Shown here: positions 1-11,700 of the stretch, piece after piece
How the letters are laid out: each line of letters begins with the position of its first letter
Numbering within the stretch: position 1 is the first letter of the stretch
NCBI GenBank assembly: GCA_025403435.1
Contig: CM046348.1
Location: 33,910,052-33,974,051, forward strand
DNA: 64,000 nucleotides
From: Artocarpus heterophyllus
Lineage: Eukaryota > Streptophyta > Magnoliopsida > Rosales > Moraceae
Direction: 5' to 3'
Made by a program: the position numbers and the translations under genes
Notes under the pieces: model-generated
Seen by the model: only the letters and a program-made list of their open reading frames with translations
Databases searched by the model: none
Told to the model about the DNA's origin: nothing

Positions 1-277
1 AAATAACAAACTAGACACATCAGTCAACAGAACCCCAAGCTTGTTAACCAAAATCATTAGAAGTAAGAGTTGGAATAATTGTTAGTGCATCTGACTCTAC
101 ATAATGAGGTTCCAAACCAACGTCTTTAGCCCATACTAAGCTTTGAAATAATGCAATTGCTTCAGCCTCTTTGACAGAAAAAGCTCCAACTATGTTTCTA
201 GCTAATGCAGTCACAACAAATCCTTCGGAGTCTCGAATGAAAGCACCTACACTATGATGTGTGCCAACTTTTTATAG
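1..277 (-). pseudogene. Fragment of LINE-type RNase H domain (RVT_3-like), frameshifted
   Basis: Read on the minus strand from about 277 down to 50, the translation is the plant RNase H-like domain found at the C-terminus of non-LTR retrotransposon polyproteins. It has a GAFIRD start, an ALA-R stretch, a KEAEA-AL helix and a VESDAL strand containing the Asp-bearing motif. A one-base frameshift near position 50 separates this from a further in-family segment (VNKLGVLL and TDVSSLLF) that runs off the left edge. There is no start codon and the part upstream of 277 is not recognisable, so this is a relic. The family assignment rests on motif recognition only. Confidence 0.6.
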
Positions 278-2672
278 GCTTTCGTTTTTTTTAACATAAA
301 AAGAGTAGATTTTGATTAACTTAAAAAAGTGTAGATTTTGAAACCAATGTCAACTTAAAAAAAGTAGATTTTGAATGGGAATAGTGTTACATAGCATTTT
401 ACTAATTATACATAGATACATACTTGTATATACACACATACATGTATATAAGAAATGTCTCTAGTCCGGCGGCTGGATCTGTCCTATTTTTGCAACATTT
501 TATGTTTGCTATTGTAATATCATTTGTACGATTTTATAATACTCATAAAGCATAGTATACCGATATGTTGTACTCAACTTGCTCACTGTAACCATGTTGT
601 ACAAAAAGTTACAAGTATTGTATTTTGCCGCCACACAAATGAAGACTTTGCATATATATATATATATCGTCATATCTCTTGTTTCTATTGTAAATGAAAG
701 TCTGCTTGTGCAGAGTACCTCAGACTACAGTGAACAGCAGGGGAATCAGTGTAATGTAGTGGCGTATATTGTTTCTGGGTCAACTAAAGGAAAGAGTCAA
801 ACAATTTACGATCCAAATAGAAGGCGGGACCAAAAAAGATGCGATAGAACGGGGACATTGTAAAACTTACAACCTTTGAATTCAACATTTTAGTCCTTAA
901 AATTGAAAAAAGAAAAAAAAAAAAAAAAAGCCTTTGAATTCAACAATGCGATGCTATGTGATAAATTCCGTTTCTGATTCATCGTTTTGTACTCGGTTAC
1001 ACACTTTTCGATCTCTTAATTAATTTACATATTCTTCTTCAATAAAGTTCTCACTTTAGAGATCCTCTTGTCACATGTTGCTAAGCTTCAAAGTTTGATA
1101 TCTCAGAAGGATTCTGCTCTTATAATTAATTAAGTTGTGCATGTTAATTGTTTTCATGATTTAGTGCTAACTTTTTGATGCAAAATTGGTGCCAATTAAA
1201 AATGAGATAATTAGCATAATTGGGGTGGGCCTGGCCAAAATCGAATGGGATTAATTAATTAGTTCGCAAGTATATCTTGAACTTATGTAGTAATATAAAA
1301 CAATATCTTAAGCTTCGTTCTTTTTCAACCGTGGTGAGCATGAACAAGAGTTACGATACGTATATTATCGTTGGCACGATACGTGCAAATTAAGAAGTGT
1401 AAATTAATACACATACACGATATATGGTTGAAATGAGTTGTAACAGACAACTTATCAATTAATATTTCTACTAACAATTTTTTTTTTTAAAAAAAAATGG
1501 TTGCTCCAAGGAAAAAATATTAATCATCAACTGAGGCTCTACACCATTTTAAAATCTAGTTCTTTATGTATATCATTTTGACATGAAAATTAGGCTTAAA
1601 TTTTTCATAAAAATAACATGTTTAAAATCCAACTATCTAGAAACTATATTCCTTTAAATTTAATCCTAGGGCTCCAACCCGCATTAGTTATGATGATGGG
1701 AAGACCCAACGATAACATTTGTATAACCAACCTCATAATCGGTGTAAATTAGGTCTCAATGTATTTTTGAAATAGTTATTTAGTAAGTTACGAGTATCAT
1801 GTCATTTGGTTTACGTGGTACACAACTCCATTTAAAACTTAACATTTGGAAAGATTACAACATCAGCTTTAGTAGCTATGATTCTCTTTTCTAATGAATC
1901 ATCCATTATTTATTGAGTCAAACCATCCTAATAGTCTCTACTTAAATTCTTTATATTAATTGGTTAATTTAAAAAAAAAAAACCTTAAATGGAAATTATT
2001 AGCTTCGAAGACATTCTTCAATTTTCGTCGATAGGCGTTGAGATATGATCTTTTTGTCGTATAGGGCTCCAATAGAAATTGTTTGGAGATAGAAATTAAA
2101 ATAGATATGATTTCTTTCTTTAATTTGCAAATAGAATTTTTTTTTTCATGTATAAAGGTGAATCGATGCTTGTTGATCAATTTCCCCCACTGTTTCTACG
2201 GGGAAAAAAAAACACCCTTCTCCCGCTATTAAAAGCCTGCCTTGCTGTGGCCTGCAATAACACTGTCTACGACGAGCTCTGTTCAACTATGAGTTCACAG
2301 AGAAGGACGGCAAGCATCGTTCAACATGACGAACTACCTTAAAATGTCCTGAGCCAAAAAAAAAAAAAGGACTAAATTAAAAGATATAAAATATTTTTTT
2401 AAAAAATTAACTAATACAATGTATTTAGGTAGAGCGATTATGTAGATTTTGACTCATTATTCAATATATACACAATAGGAGAGAGAAACATAATTATAAA
2501 AAGAATGACAATATGTTAAAATGTTAAATTATCAACAGATGGGTATATCACATAAGCAAAATGATACAAAATAATGCAAAATAAATTGCACCCAATCTAT
2601 TGAATAATTTATCGTGTTTTCACGTGATATTCTTAAATTTAAATTATATTTAAATTTTTCAAAAAATCATAT
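278..2672. other. Intergenic AT-rich DNA without recognised gene
   Basis: Short A and T runs, a (TA)n stretch near 651-668 and homopolymer A at about 910-929. Open frames here are short and show no family resemblance. The 94-codon frame at 579-863 was considered and not accepted as a gene. Confidence 0.6.
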
Positions 2673-3929
2673 TGTTAGGGTTTTTGGAACCCTATATGTG
2701 TATAACTTTACATGTGATTTTTTGGTTGCCTTCATGGGATCAAAAGTGTCTACTTTTTATGCTCATTTTGTTCACCATATGTCGTCATAATGTCCTGATA
2801 ATGTGGGTTATGCAAAAGTTAGGAGATTTGATTTCGAATCAAATATATTAGGTTTGGTTCTTTGCTTGTGTGGCAAGTCTTTTGGAAGTTTAAAGTAAAT
2901 TCAGATTATGTAGTGCATTTGAAAAAGGAGTATTCTTTGAATAATCCAGACGTGTTCGTTGAAATTTTTTGTGCATTTGAATTCGAAATTGTGCAATATT
3001 TTCTCATCCTTATTCTAAGTAAAGTAAAGTTAATTTGGACTTAATTATGTCTAGATTAATTTGAGAAATTAACTTAATAGTATCTAAAAGTTCTACAGGA
3101 TTTTATCAAAAACTCAAAATTCATTTGAGTTTTAAGTTTCAGAGCTAATAGATTTTTGTATGCTATTTCAAATTAGCATTGCATGTAAATAACCCACAAA
3201 GATCACCAATGTGGCGACACCTACAAAGATCTCTGAGGTGATTGCACCCGCGAAGATCGCAAACCATTAGAACAACCATTTTTCAGAATTTCATATTAGA
3301 AAGAATCAAGCTTATCTTCAGCAACTAAATTCTATCATTTGTTGGATTAATTAGGATCCGACCCTAGAGTTTAAAGGATGTACCTAAACACTTCTCACAC
3401 CTAGGCTTTGCTTATTTAAGAAAGTCGATTCGTGACTTTCGAGGCAAAGCTTCAATGTGAGAAAAAAACTTGAAATGAAAAACTAAGTGTGTTGAGACTT
3501 TATTAGATTGCTCACATCCCTATGTTGTCTTAGTGCATTCATTATAATTTAGAAGATCTGAAGAGGAGGTGTTAGTGGATTGAATGCTCAAAGTATGTCA
3601 GTTGGACCAAAGATGAGGAAAGACAGCTTGGAGTAGGACGAAGAGTCTGAAGGAGTGCGACTATGGATTTCAAGCTAGTGTAGATTCTAGGCTTTCTTGT
3701 AATTCTATATCTTGTAATCATAATTTGGTATAGTAGATCCCTCTATCCCTAGCATGAAGTAGCACCCATGGTTTTTTCCGCAAAGGTTTGTCGCCATGCT
3801 AAACAACCAATATTGTTATGTGCACAATTTTATTTCTGTAATTTCTGTTTACACAGTTTTGAATTTAGTTATTGTTTCCACAGGGTGCAATTAACATGTT
3901 CTGTGTGTACAAAACACTGTATATTCTAT

Positions 3930-3937
3930 GTGTCAAG
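3930..3937. repeat. Left 8-bp target-site duplication of the hAT element
   Basis: GTGTCAAG, identical to 15921-15928. Eight base pairs is the diagnostic length for hAT superfamily insertions. Confidence 0.9.
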
Positions 3938-4259
3938 TAGGGCTACACAAAAATCGCCCTGCAATCGCCGGCCGCCAGCACCCTCGCTTGGCCCACCCGA
4001 AAAAAATGGGTCTATGTCAGCAACTTGCCCGCCTACATATGTTGGGAGACGGGTACAATTTAAAAGTTTAAAGGGCGGGTTCAAACCAAACCCGCCCGCC
4101 TAATTCTTTAAAAAAAAAATCCTAATCTAAACCCCTACCCAGGCCCTTTTATTTTACCCTAAACAAAACAATTGATTTCATGGTTTTCACCCTCAAATTT
4201 CCCCCCTTTCTTCTCTTCCTCCCATTTCGAGTTTTAAGTCTTTTGAGAATTCGACTTTT

Positions 4260-6420
4260 GTGGCAGATGGCAGTGGCACTTGGTGGCTATCTTCCCTTCC
4301 GGTGGCACTTGGTTGTTATTTGACTTCAGTGACAGTCTTCCCCTCCGGTGGCTATCTTCCTCTTCCGTCCGTTGGCGGCTGGCATCCTCCGTTCTCATCC
4401 TCCATTGATTCTTCTCTGGAGGATGCCAATAAACCTGTTGATAAGAAACAAAAGGTCTTAGTATTTGAACCAAAGAAAGGAGGCAATGCAGTAAATGAAG
4501 GACAATTAGAGGCAAAGCATTACAACAAAGAGGCTTGTAGGGAAGTTGTTGCTGAGTACATTGTGTTGGCTGAATTACCATTCAAGCATGTCGAAAGTGA
4601 GGGGTTTAAGCGTTTTTGTCTAAAGCTTTAACCTAGCTTTGATCCCCCATCAAGGATGAGACTTGCTAGAGACATTTACAAGATGTATTTAGATGAGAAG
4701 AAGAAATTGAAAGACATTTTGAAAAGGGAAGGGGTTTCTATTACTACAAATTATTGGACATCAATTTAAAAGATTGGGTACATAGTAATCACAGCTCATT
4801 GGGTGGATAGTCATTTTAATCTGCAAAAAAGAATTATTAATTTCTCTTAATTTACAGATTATCATGGAGACACCATCACTAAGGCAATCGAAGCTTGTTT
4901 AATTGAGTGGGGTATCCATAAAATTTTCTCAGTGATAGTTGACAATGCTTCTAGCAATGACAAGGTCATTAAATACTTGAAGAAGAAATTTGAAGAGAAA
5001 AAGGAGGGGCTAGTACTTGATGGTAAGTTCTTGCACATGAGGTGTTGTGCTCACATTATCAATTTGATTATCAAGGATGGTTTAAAAGAAAAACAAGCAT
5101 CGATAAACAGTATTTGAAATGCTGTAAGATATGTGCGGTCATCGACGGCAAGACTATTGACGTTTAAGGAGTGTGTGAGAATGGATGGAATTCCTTGTAA
5201 AGGACTTTTATGCTTAGATGTTACTACTAGATGGAACTCTACATATTTGATGTTAAACCAAGCATTGAAGTTTCAAAAGGCATTTGAAAGGTTGGATGGC
5301 GATCAAGATTATTTCAAATATTTTGAGGAGGTTAAGAAGGATGGCAAAAATAGGGATGGGCCACCAGATGAACTTGATTGGGAAAATGCAAAAATCTTTG
5401 AGCAATATTTAGCTATTTTTTATGAGATCACTTTGAGGTTTAGTAGTTCCACTTATGTCACTTCTAATAAATATTTTTGGGATATTTGTCAAATTCAAGA
5501 GCATTTGTATGATTTGAGTGATGAGGCTCTTGAGAATTCTTTGTTGGCATCAATGGCTTCTAACATGAGCCTCAAATATGAAAAATATTGGGGAAAAATG
5601 GAGGAGAGCAATGGATGTTTGTTGCTTGCCACCATCCTTGATCCTCGATACAAGCTTGAGTATTTACATCATTGCTTGAGCGCTTTTCATGACTCAAGGA
5701 CATGTAAGTCTATAATAAACAATGTTGAAGATGATTTGAGGAAGATGTTTGATTATTATAACGAGAAAGAGTTAAGTGTATTGCCACAGCCAATAGAACC
5801 TCAAGCTCAAGCTGCAAGTCAAGTAGAAATTGTCAAGCTAACTTCATTGTCATCATCTTTTATGCTTACTAAAGCTACTAAATTTAGTAGGCATAATAGT
5901 TTCATGCAACAACGGCTTAATCAAGATAGTGGTAAAATAAAGAATGAGGTGGACAGGTACTTGAACGAGCCTCCTGAAGATATAGACACAACTAATATTG
6001 ATGATTTTGACATTTTGAAGTGGTGGATGGTGAATTTTGTAAAATACAAAGTTTTGTCTCATATTGTCCGTGATGTACTTGCTGTTTTGGTGACAACTGT
6101 TGCATCTGAGACTAAATTTTCTATGGGAGGCTGCATACTTGATTCTTTTAGGAGCTCGCTAAGTCCTAAGACAGTAAAGGCATTGATTTGCTTGAAGAAT
6201 AGGTTGAGCGAGTCTTATCAACCAATCATTGTGATGGACTATATGGATGAGCAGGAGGTTCTTGAGACTTCTGAGAATCTTGAGATAGGTAATTGCATAA
6301 TTTTTAAGTTTGTTACAATTCTGCTTATTCTTTAAAATTTATCACTTATTTGATTTTCTTCTTATTTTAGAGATGATTGAACAATCCAACACTTTAAGCA
6401 CAGACACGGTTGCCTCTTGA
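4260..6420 (+). pseudogene. hAT transposase pseudogene (RICESLEEPER/DAYSLEEPER type)
   Basis: One reading frame runs from 4260 to 6288 with in-frame stops at 4629, about 4767, about 4848 and 5115 but no frameshift. A short intron (6289-6370, GT...AG) leads to a terminal exon ending TGA at 6418-6420. Recognisable family parts are the central catalytic-domain stretch with the CAHIINLIIKDGL block (about 5053-5085), a TTRWNSTYLML block near 5223, the linker domain, and the C-terminal hAT dimerisation region from about 5949 to 6210 (YLNEPPED, then DILKWW, then SSLSPKTVKALICLKN). The N-terminal BED zinc finger expected in this family is absent: the text passes straight from a low-complexity leader to the post-BED segment near 4440. 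In the dimerisation motif the usual SE-x-A-F-S-T-GG is changed to SETKFSMGG. The stops fit CAA-to-TAA and CGA-to-TGA changes. It cannot encode a working transposase as read. Confidence 0.85.
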
Positions 6421-6460
6421 CATACTGGAAACTAGAAAGTCTCCTATTATTTCGTGAAGT

Positions 6461-6465
6461 GATCA
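6461..6465. repeat. Left TSD of gypsy A1 (GATCA)
   Basis: Identical to 15447-15451 immediately after the 3' LTR. Confidence 0.9.
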
Positions 6466-6742
6466 TGTAACGTCCCGAAATTTATTTAATGATTAATGTA
6501 ATGTAAATGATGAATAAGTGTGCCATAATTAACGTTTTAACATTTATTAGACTATTTGGTTGGATTTTTGAATTTTTGGTTGTTTTGTTAAATTAATGAA
6601 TTCGAAGGATTTCTTATTGTTTTAAAATGATGTTTTGAGTTTTAAAACACCACAATTTGTAAAATGTTAAAAAAATACTCCGTTTTGCAAAACCGTGGGC
6701 GGCACATGATTTTCGCACAGTAAAACCGCCCATCAATTTTCT

Positions 6743-6850
6743 CTATTTATTTCCTTCCTTCCTCTCTCTCTCCTCACTCTTCGGTTCTCTCTCTCTCTTC
6801 TCTCCTTCACCGTGAGTCTCCCTCTCTCTCTCAAATTCTCTCTCAAAATT
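6743..6850 (+). promoter_or_regulatory. Putative LTR core promoter: TATA-like box and pyrimidine tract
   Basis: CTATTTATTT followed by a long CT/TC run, conserved at the same place in all eight gypsy LTRs of the window. TATA plus Y-patch is a common plant core promoter layout. No transcript evidence is available. Confidence 0.4.
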
Positions 6851-7318
6851 TTTGAAAACAAATTTGAATCCAAGCTTCGGGATAGCAAGGAGGAAGCTCA
6901 GGGACGTGGTTCGGCAACCGAGAACGTGGATTGAAGCTTCGATTCGAGGTTAGATTCGAAATTTCTAAACTTTTTACAAAATTTTCAATTTTGTGTGTTT
7001 TTGAAATCTAAGTTTGTTTAAGCTTAGAAAACTGTGGATTTGTGTTAAATGAACTTAGAACAACTAGAATCTAAGCTTAGATTGAAGAAAAACGGATTGG
7101 ATTCAAGATTTTTCATTTTTCTCCTCTTTTTCTCATTTTTAGATTTTTGAGGATTTTGAGTTTAAATGTTGTTTAAATGATTCCAAACATGTTCTAGAAT
7201 GTTTTTCTATCAACTATAGTTGTTTTTCATGCCTGGGATTTGAGAAAAACAGGTTAGAAACAAGATTTGGATTTTGGGGATCGAGAAACCCGTGGCTGGG
7301 ATTTCTGGGTTTTCCCAG

Positions 7319-7488
7319 TTCGGCAGGGCGAAGTTCATGTTCGGCAGGCCGGAGTGATGATCGGCAGGCCGGTGTTCTTTCGACCGGCAGGCCGAATCTG
7401 GGGAAATGTTCGGCAGGCCGAACCTTGTTTCCGGCAGGCCGAACTGTGCAGTTCGGCAGGCCGAAGCAGGGCGGCCGGCAGGCCGACC
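7319..7488 (+). repeat. Palindromic GC-rich array in 5' LTR of A1
   Basis: Eight to nine units of consensus TTCGGC-AG-GCCGAA, each an inverted repeat around AG, separated by 5-15 bases. The array is open in several frames only because the unit lacks stop codons; there is no sign it is coding. Confidence 0.85.
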
Positions 7489-8435
7489 GAGGCATGGAAA
7501 ATTTTGTGATTTTTACCCGTTTTCACTGTTTTGAACCCTGATTTAAATCCCAACCTTATAGGATGATTTTAAAGGTACAAATGGCACACTAGGACATCAT
7601 GAAATGATTTAGTAACATAGAATGTCTCAAACTAGATATTGATTGACTTAGTTGGTATCTAGGATTGTTCGTGGTTCCGTGGAGCTAACGTATAGCGGAC
7701 CAGGATTACGGTGTGGGGTACCGGCACGAGTATTGAGGTAGGACTTTTATCCTATTCCTTTGGTAGCCTGGTTTTGAAATGGATTGGCTTTAAAAGGGAT
7801 TTCTATCAAAATGTTTTCGACGGTTGTTTGAAAATGGTTTTATCGGTTATATCTTAATATTACCGTGATCTGAAATGAATTTCATAATAAAATGTAATTG
7901 ACAACACTCGGTAATTGGGTTTTGAATGATAATGATAATAAACACATGGGCATGATGCCATATCAGAGATCGGGTCGTGTAGCGATCGACCTTAGGGGCA
8001 GGTCCCGAAACCCAACTAGGGCCACTACGGTGGTGATTTCATGGTTTGCCTAGGTAAAAGTAAATTGGTGTTTTGATTTGACGAGTAGACTGTTCTGTGT
8101 CAGGACGGTTCTACTCAAATTGTTTATTTATTTATTTATTTAAGTTTCCTTTGAATAACTTCTAGTAATGCTGTGTTCCTTTGCGTTAAACTATTTTTAT
8201 AAAACATAGTCCTATTGAGCCTTTCGCTCATGTTTTATTGTTTTAAATTTCCCCCCCTCTAGGTGGTTTCCCATTTAGGTTTGGAGAAGATTCTTCGGAC
8301 CGAACTCAGGAGCAATAGGAGAATTTATTTATATTCTGTATTTATTTAATCAAGGCATGTAAGACTTAACTTTATTTGTACTTGGACTGTAATTGTATTT
8401 ATGATATTGTCAGAACCATGTGTGTGCACAAGTTG

Positions 8436-8451
8436 TGGGTTGTGGAACCCA
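8436..8451 (+). other. Conserved short hairpin in LTR
   Basis: TGGGTT-GTGG-AACCCA. The same hairpin recurs at 15246, 29523, 36420, 54382 and 61290. In the B-type LTR at 26460 the sixth stem pair is changed on both sides (TGGGTC-TGTGG-GACCCA). Confidence 0.5.
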
Positions 8452-8639
8452 TATTCGCAGTTTTTATTTAATTATTATTATTTGCTTAATATTTATAAAT
8501 TCTTTTATAAAATGTGGTGGAAAATCTTCTTAATTTTTATTTAATTTGATTCTCAAACTCTCGATTTTTAATTAAATTCTCTTTTAATTAATCTAAATAT
8601 TCTGCCATGTCATCTCCCGTACTCCGGGGCGTGACAGAA

Positions 8640-8651
8640 TGGTATCAGAGC
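8640..8651 (+). other. Primer-binding site, initiator tRNA-Met type
   Basis: TGGTATCAGAGC, three bases after the 5' LTR, complementary to the 3' end of plant initiator methionine tRNA. Confidence 0.85.
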
Positions 8652-8741
8652 TCAAGGTTATGAACCTTGGGAATTGTGCACACATAGGTTTGACAATGAA
8701 ATACCTCTGACAGTCCAAATTTTGTTTTCAAAAGTGAGAGA

Positions 8742-11700
8742 ATGGCACCTAGACGTCGTTCGACCGCTGACGCCGAGTTTGGAAATGATGAGAGCATGAT
8801 GAGGTCTATGTTTGCGGCTTTTCGACAGATGGCAGCCAGGGCTAGACCGAAAGACTCCAGTGTTGGTAGTCGGCATGCTTTCTTTAAGGAATTTCGGCGG
8901 GCGTCTATTCCGACTTTTGATGGCAATGGGAATCCACAGTTAGCTGAATATTGGTTGGATTCGATCTTGAAGCATCTTGATACCCTTGGTGTGCCTGAGG
9001 AGTATCGAGTGGAATTCGCGACGTATAAGCTCGAGGGTGGCGCCAACACCTGGTGGAAACAAACTAAGCGTCTGGAGCGCGGTGGCGATATTGGTTGGGA
9101 CAAGTTCGAGGATCTGTTCTATGATCGGTATTTTTCGCAGGGATATAGAGACCAGAAAGCAGCTGAGTTTTATAGATTGCAGCAGGGTGATCTATCAGTT
9201 CGGGAGTATGAGGCAAAGTTTAATGAGTTGGCTAGGTTTGCTCCATCAGCTGTGGCATCGGAGCGTGAGAAATGCATCAAGTTCCAGGAAGGGCTCAAGG
9301 CTCCTATTCGGCGGCAGTTGGTTGCTCTACGACTTAGGAGTTTCGGAGAGCTTGTGTCGTCGGCGATCTCCGTGGAGAATGATTACGTGTAGTATTGTGA
9401 GGACCGAGCCAAGGCTTCAGGAGGACCGCAGAGAAGTGGCAGGAAGAGCACCAGTAGTCGTCCAGCTCCGGGGAAAGGCAAGCAAGGCGGTGCGACCAGT
9501 GGCAGTAGCAGTTCGTCTGGCAGCGGGCGTAGCAACCCCTACAGCTTTCATTGTCATTTTTGTCAGCAGCCCGGACACATCAAGAGGAATTGCCCGATCA
9601 GGAGTGCTCGTCTTGGATCTCAGACCGGGGAGGATGCCAGTCGTTCATCTCAGCCTCAGCCTCAGACACTACCTCCGCCTCCGCAGTACCCGCAGTTGCA
9701 GTATCCGTAGTTTTCTCCTCAGTAATTCTCACATCCGGCACGGGGGCAGCAGCCGCAGTATTTTCAGCGCAGTGTTCCTCAGTATAGAGCGCCGAGTACA
9801 GGTAGTGTGCAGTCGTCTCCATCTCAGCAGCATCGGCCGAGTAATCCAGGACCCAGCAATGTCGGTAGAGGAAAGGGAAAAGCGCTAGTGCAGGTTCATG
9901 CAATGGCATCTGGAGGGTCAGATTCTCAGACTGGTAACGCAGTTGTCGATGGTATGATCTTGGATTTTGGATCTTTAGCTCGCGTTTTATTTGATACCGG
10001 TGCCTCCCGTTCTCTCATTTCGAGTTCTTTTGTACATGCCTTGGGATTAGAAGTAGAAGAGTTTAAGGAACCCCTAGTTATAACTTCTCCCTTGGGGCGG
10101 GTGTGTGTGAATTGTATGTGTAAATCTTGTAAAATAAAGATTGGGGATGAGATTTTGAAAAGTGATTTGATTGTACTCCCCATGAGCTCCTATGATGTGA
10201 TCTTAGGGATGGACTGGTTGTCCAAGTGTAGTGCAGTTGTGGACTGCCAACTTAGAAAAGTAACCCTAGTGTCTGATAGGGGGACGGTGATCACTTACCA
10301 GGGTGGTGGTGATTGGTCAATGAGTGAGCGCCTTATAAAGTCATGTCTAGGAGGGCGAAGGAATCTAGATTGTTTTGCTTTTCTTGCCAATCTAGATTAC
10401 GAGCCCTATGTTTCGAGTAGTAGTGTAGCGATTCCGGTGGTTGATGAGTTCGAGGATGTTTTCCCCAACGAGTTATCAGGGTTACCACCGTATCGGGAGA
10501 TTGAGTTTGGTATCGAGTTGTTTCCAGGGACATCACCGATTTCTATGGCACCTTATCGGATGGCGCCGGCAGAAATGAAGGAATTGAGGAAGCAACTTCA
10601 GGAGCTTGCTGATAAAGGATATATTCGAAATAGCACATCTCCGTGGGGAGCACCTGTTTTGTTTGCTAAGAAGCACGATGGGACTCTCAGGTTATGTGTG
10701 GATTATCGGCAGCTAAATCGTGTTACGGTGAAGAACAAGTATCCCTTGCCTAGGATTGATGAGTTGTTTGATCAGTTGGAAGGTTCGCGATACTTCTCGA
10801 AGATTGATTTGCGTTCGGGTTATCATCAGCTCAGGATCAAGGAAGAGGATATTCCCAAGACAGCTTTTAGGACTCGGTATGGGCACTTCGAGTTTCTGGT
10901 TATGTCGTTTGGGTTGACGAATGCTCCGGCAGCTTTTATGGATCTGATGAACAGGGTATTTAGGCCGTATCTGGATCAGTTTGTGATCGTGTCCATCGAT
11001 GATATTCTTGTGTATTCTAAGACTTGGGAGGAGCATGAGCAGCATCTTCGGATCGTGCTTCAGACTTTGCGGGAGCACCAGTTGTATGCTAAGAGGGAAA
11101 AATGTGAGTTCTGGTTGACTGAGGTCAAATTTCTGGGTCATGTCATCTCGGAGCATGGTATTTCAGTGGATCCGTCCAAGATTGAAGCTATATTGGAGTG
11201 GGAACGACCAAGGAATGTAGCGGAGATTCGCAGCTTCTTAGGTCTTGCTGGATATTACAGGAAATTTGTAAAGGACTTTTTGAAGATTGTAGCTCCGTTG
11301 ACGAGATTGATCAAGAAAAATGTCAGGTTTGAGTGGAAGGAAGATTGTGAGCTTGCTTTTCAGGAATTGAAGAACCGGTTGACTTCAGCTCCAGTGTTGA
11401 TTATTCCTAGTAGTGACGAGCCGTATGAGGTTTATGCTGATGCTTCAGGGCGTGGACTTGGAAGCGTGTTGATGCAGCATGGTCGTGTAGTTGCGTACGG
11501 ATCGAGACAGCTACGACCTCACGAGCGAAATATCCTACTCACGATTTAGAGCTTGCAGCGGTGATCTACGCGCTGAAGACTTGGAGATGTTACTTGTATG
11601 GAGCATCGTTTCAGGTCTTCTCCGATCACAAGAGTTTGAGATATTTGTTCACTCAGAGGGATCTCAATCTGAGGCAGCGCAGATGGGTGGAGTACATGGA

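Larger units (their letters stand above)
6466..8636 (+). repeat. 5' LTR of gypsy A1 (2171 bp)
   Basis: TGTAACG...GTGACA, with TG/CA ends. In order it holds a TATA-like CTATTTAT (6743-6750), a CT-rich tract (about 6751-6850) and a palindromic GC-rich array (7319-7488). A GGTACCGGCACGAG block lies near 7718 and a short hairpin at 8436-8451. It is 106 bp longer than its partner because the 3' LTR has a deletion. Confidence 0.93.

Noticed and set aside
579..863. 94-codon open frame with an internal Met followed by a hydrophobic stretch, like a small secreted peptide
   Set aside because: No Cys pattern or family match, the hydrophobic part is a TA microsatellite, and there are no neighbouring gene signals.
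7214..7553. Overlapping open frames on both strands through the GC-rich array, repeated in every gypsy LTR
   Set aside because: The palindromic unit simply lacks stop codons in several frames; translations are repetitive Arg/Pro/Ala-rich text without conservation of frame.
8977..9888. 303-codon frame overlapping gypsy A1 gag, with similar ones at 30072-31130 and 54921-55793
   Set aside because: Out-of-frame shadow of gag; the true frame has all the gag and zinc-knuckle motifs.
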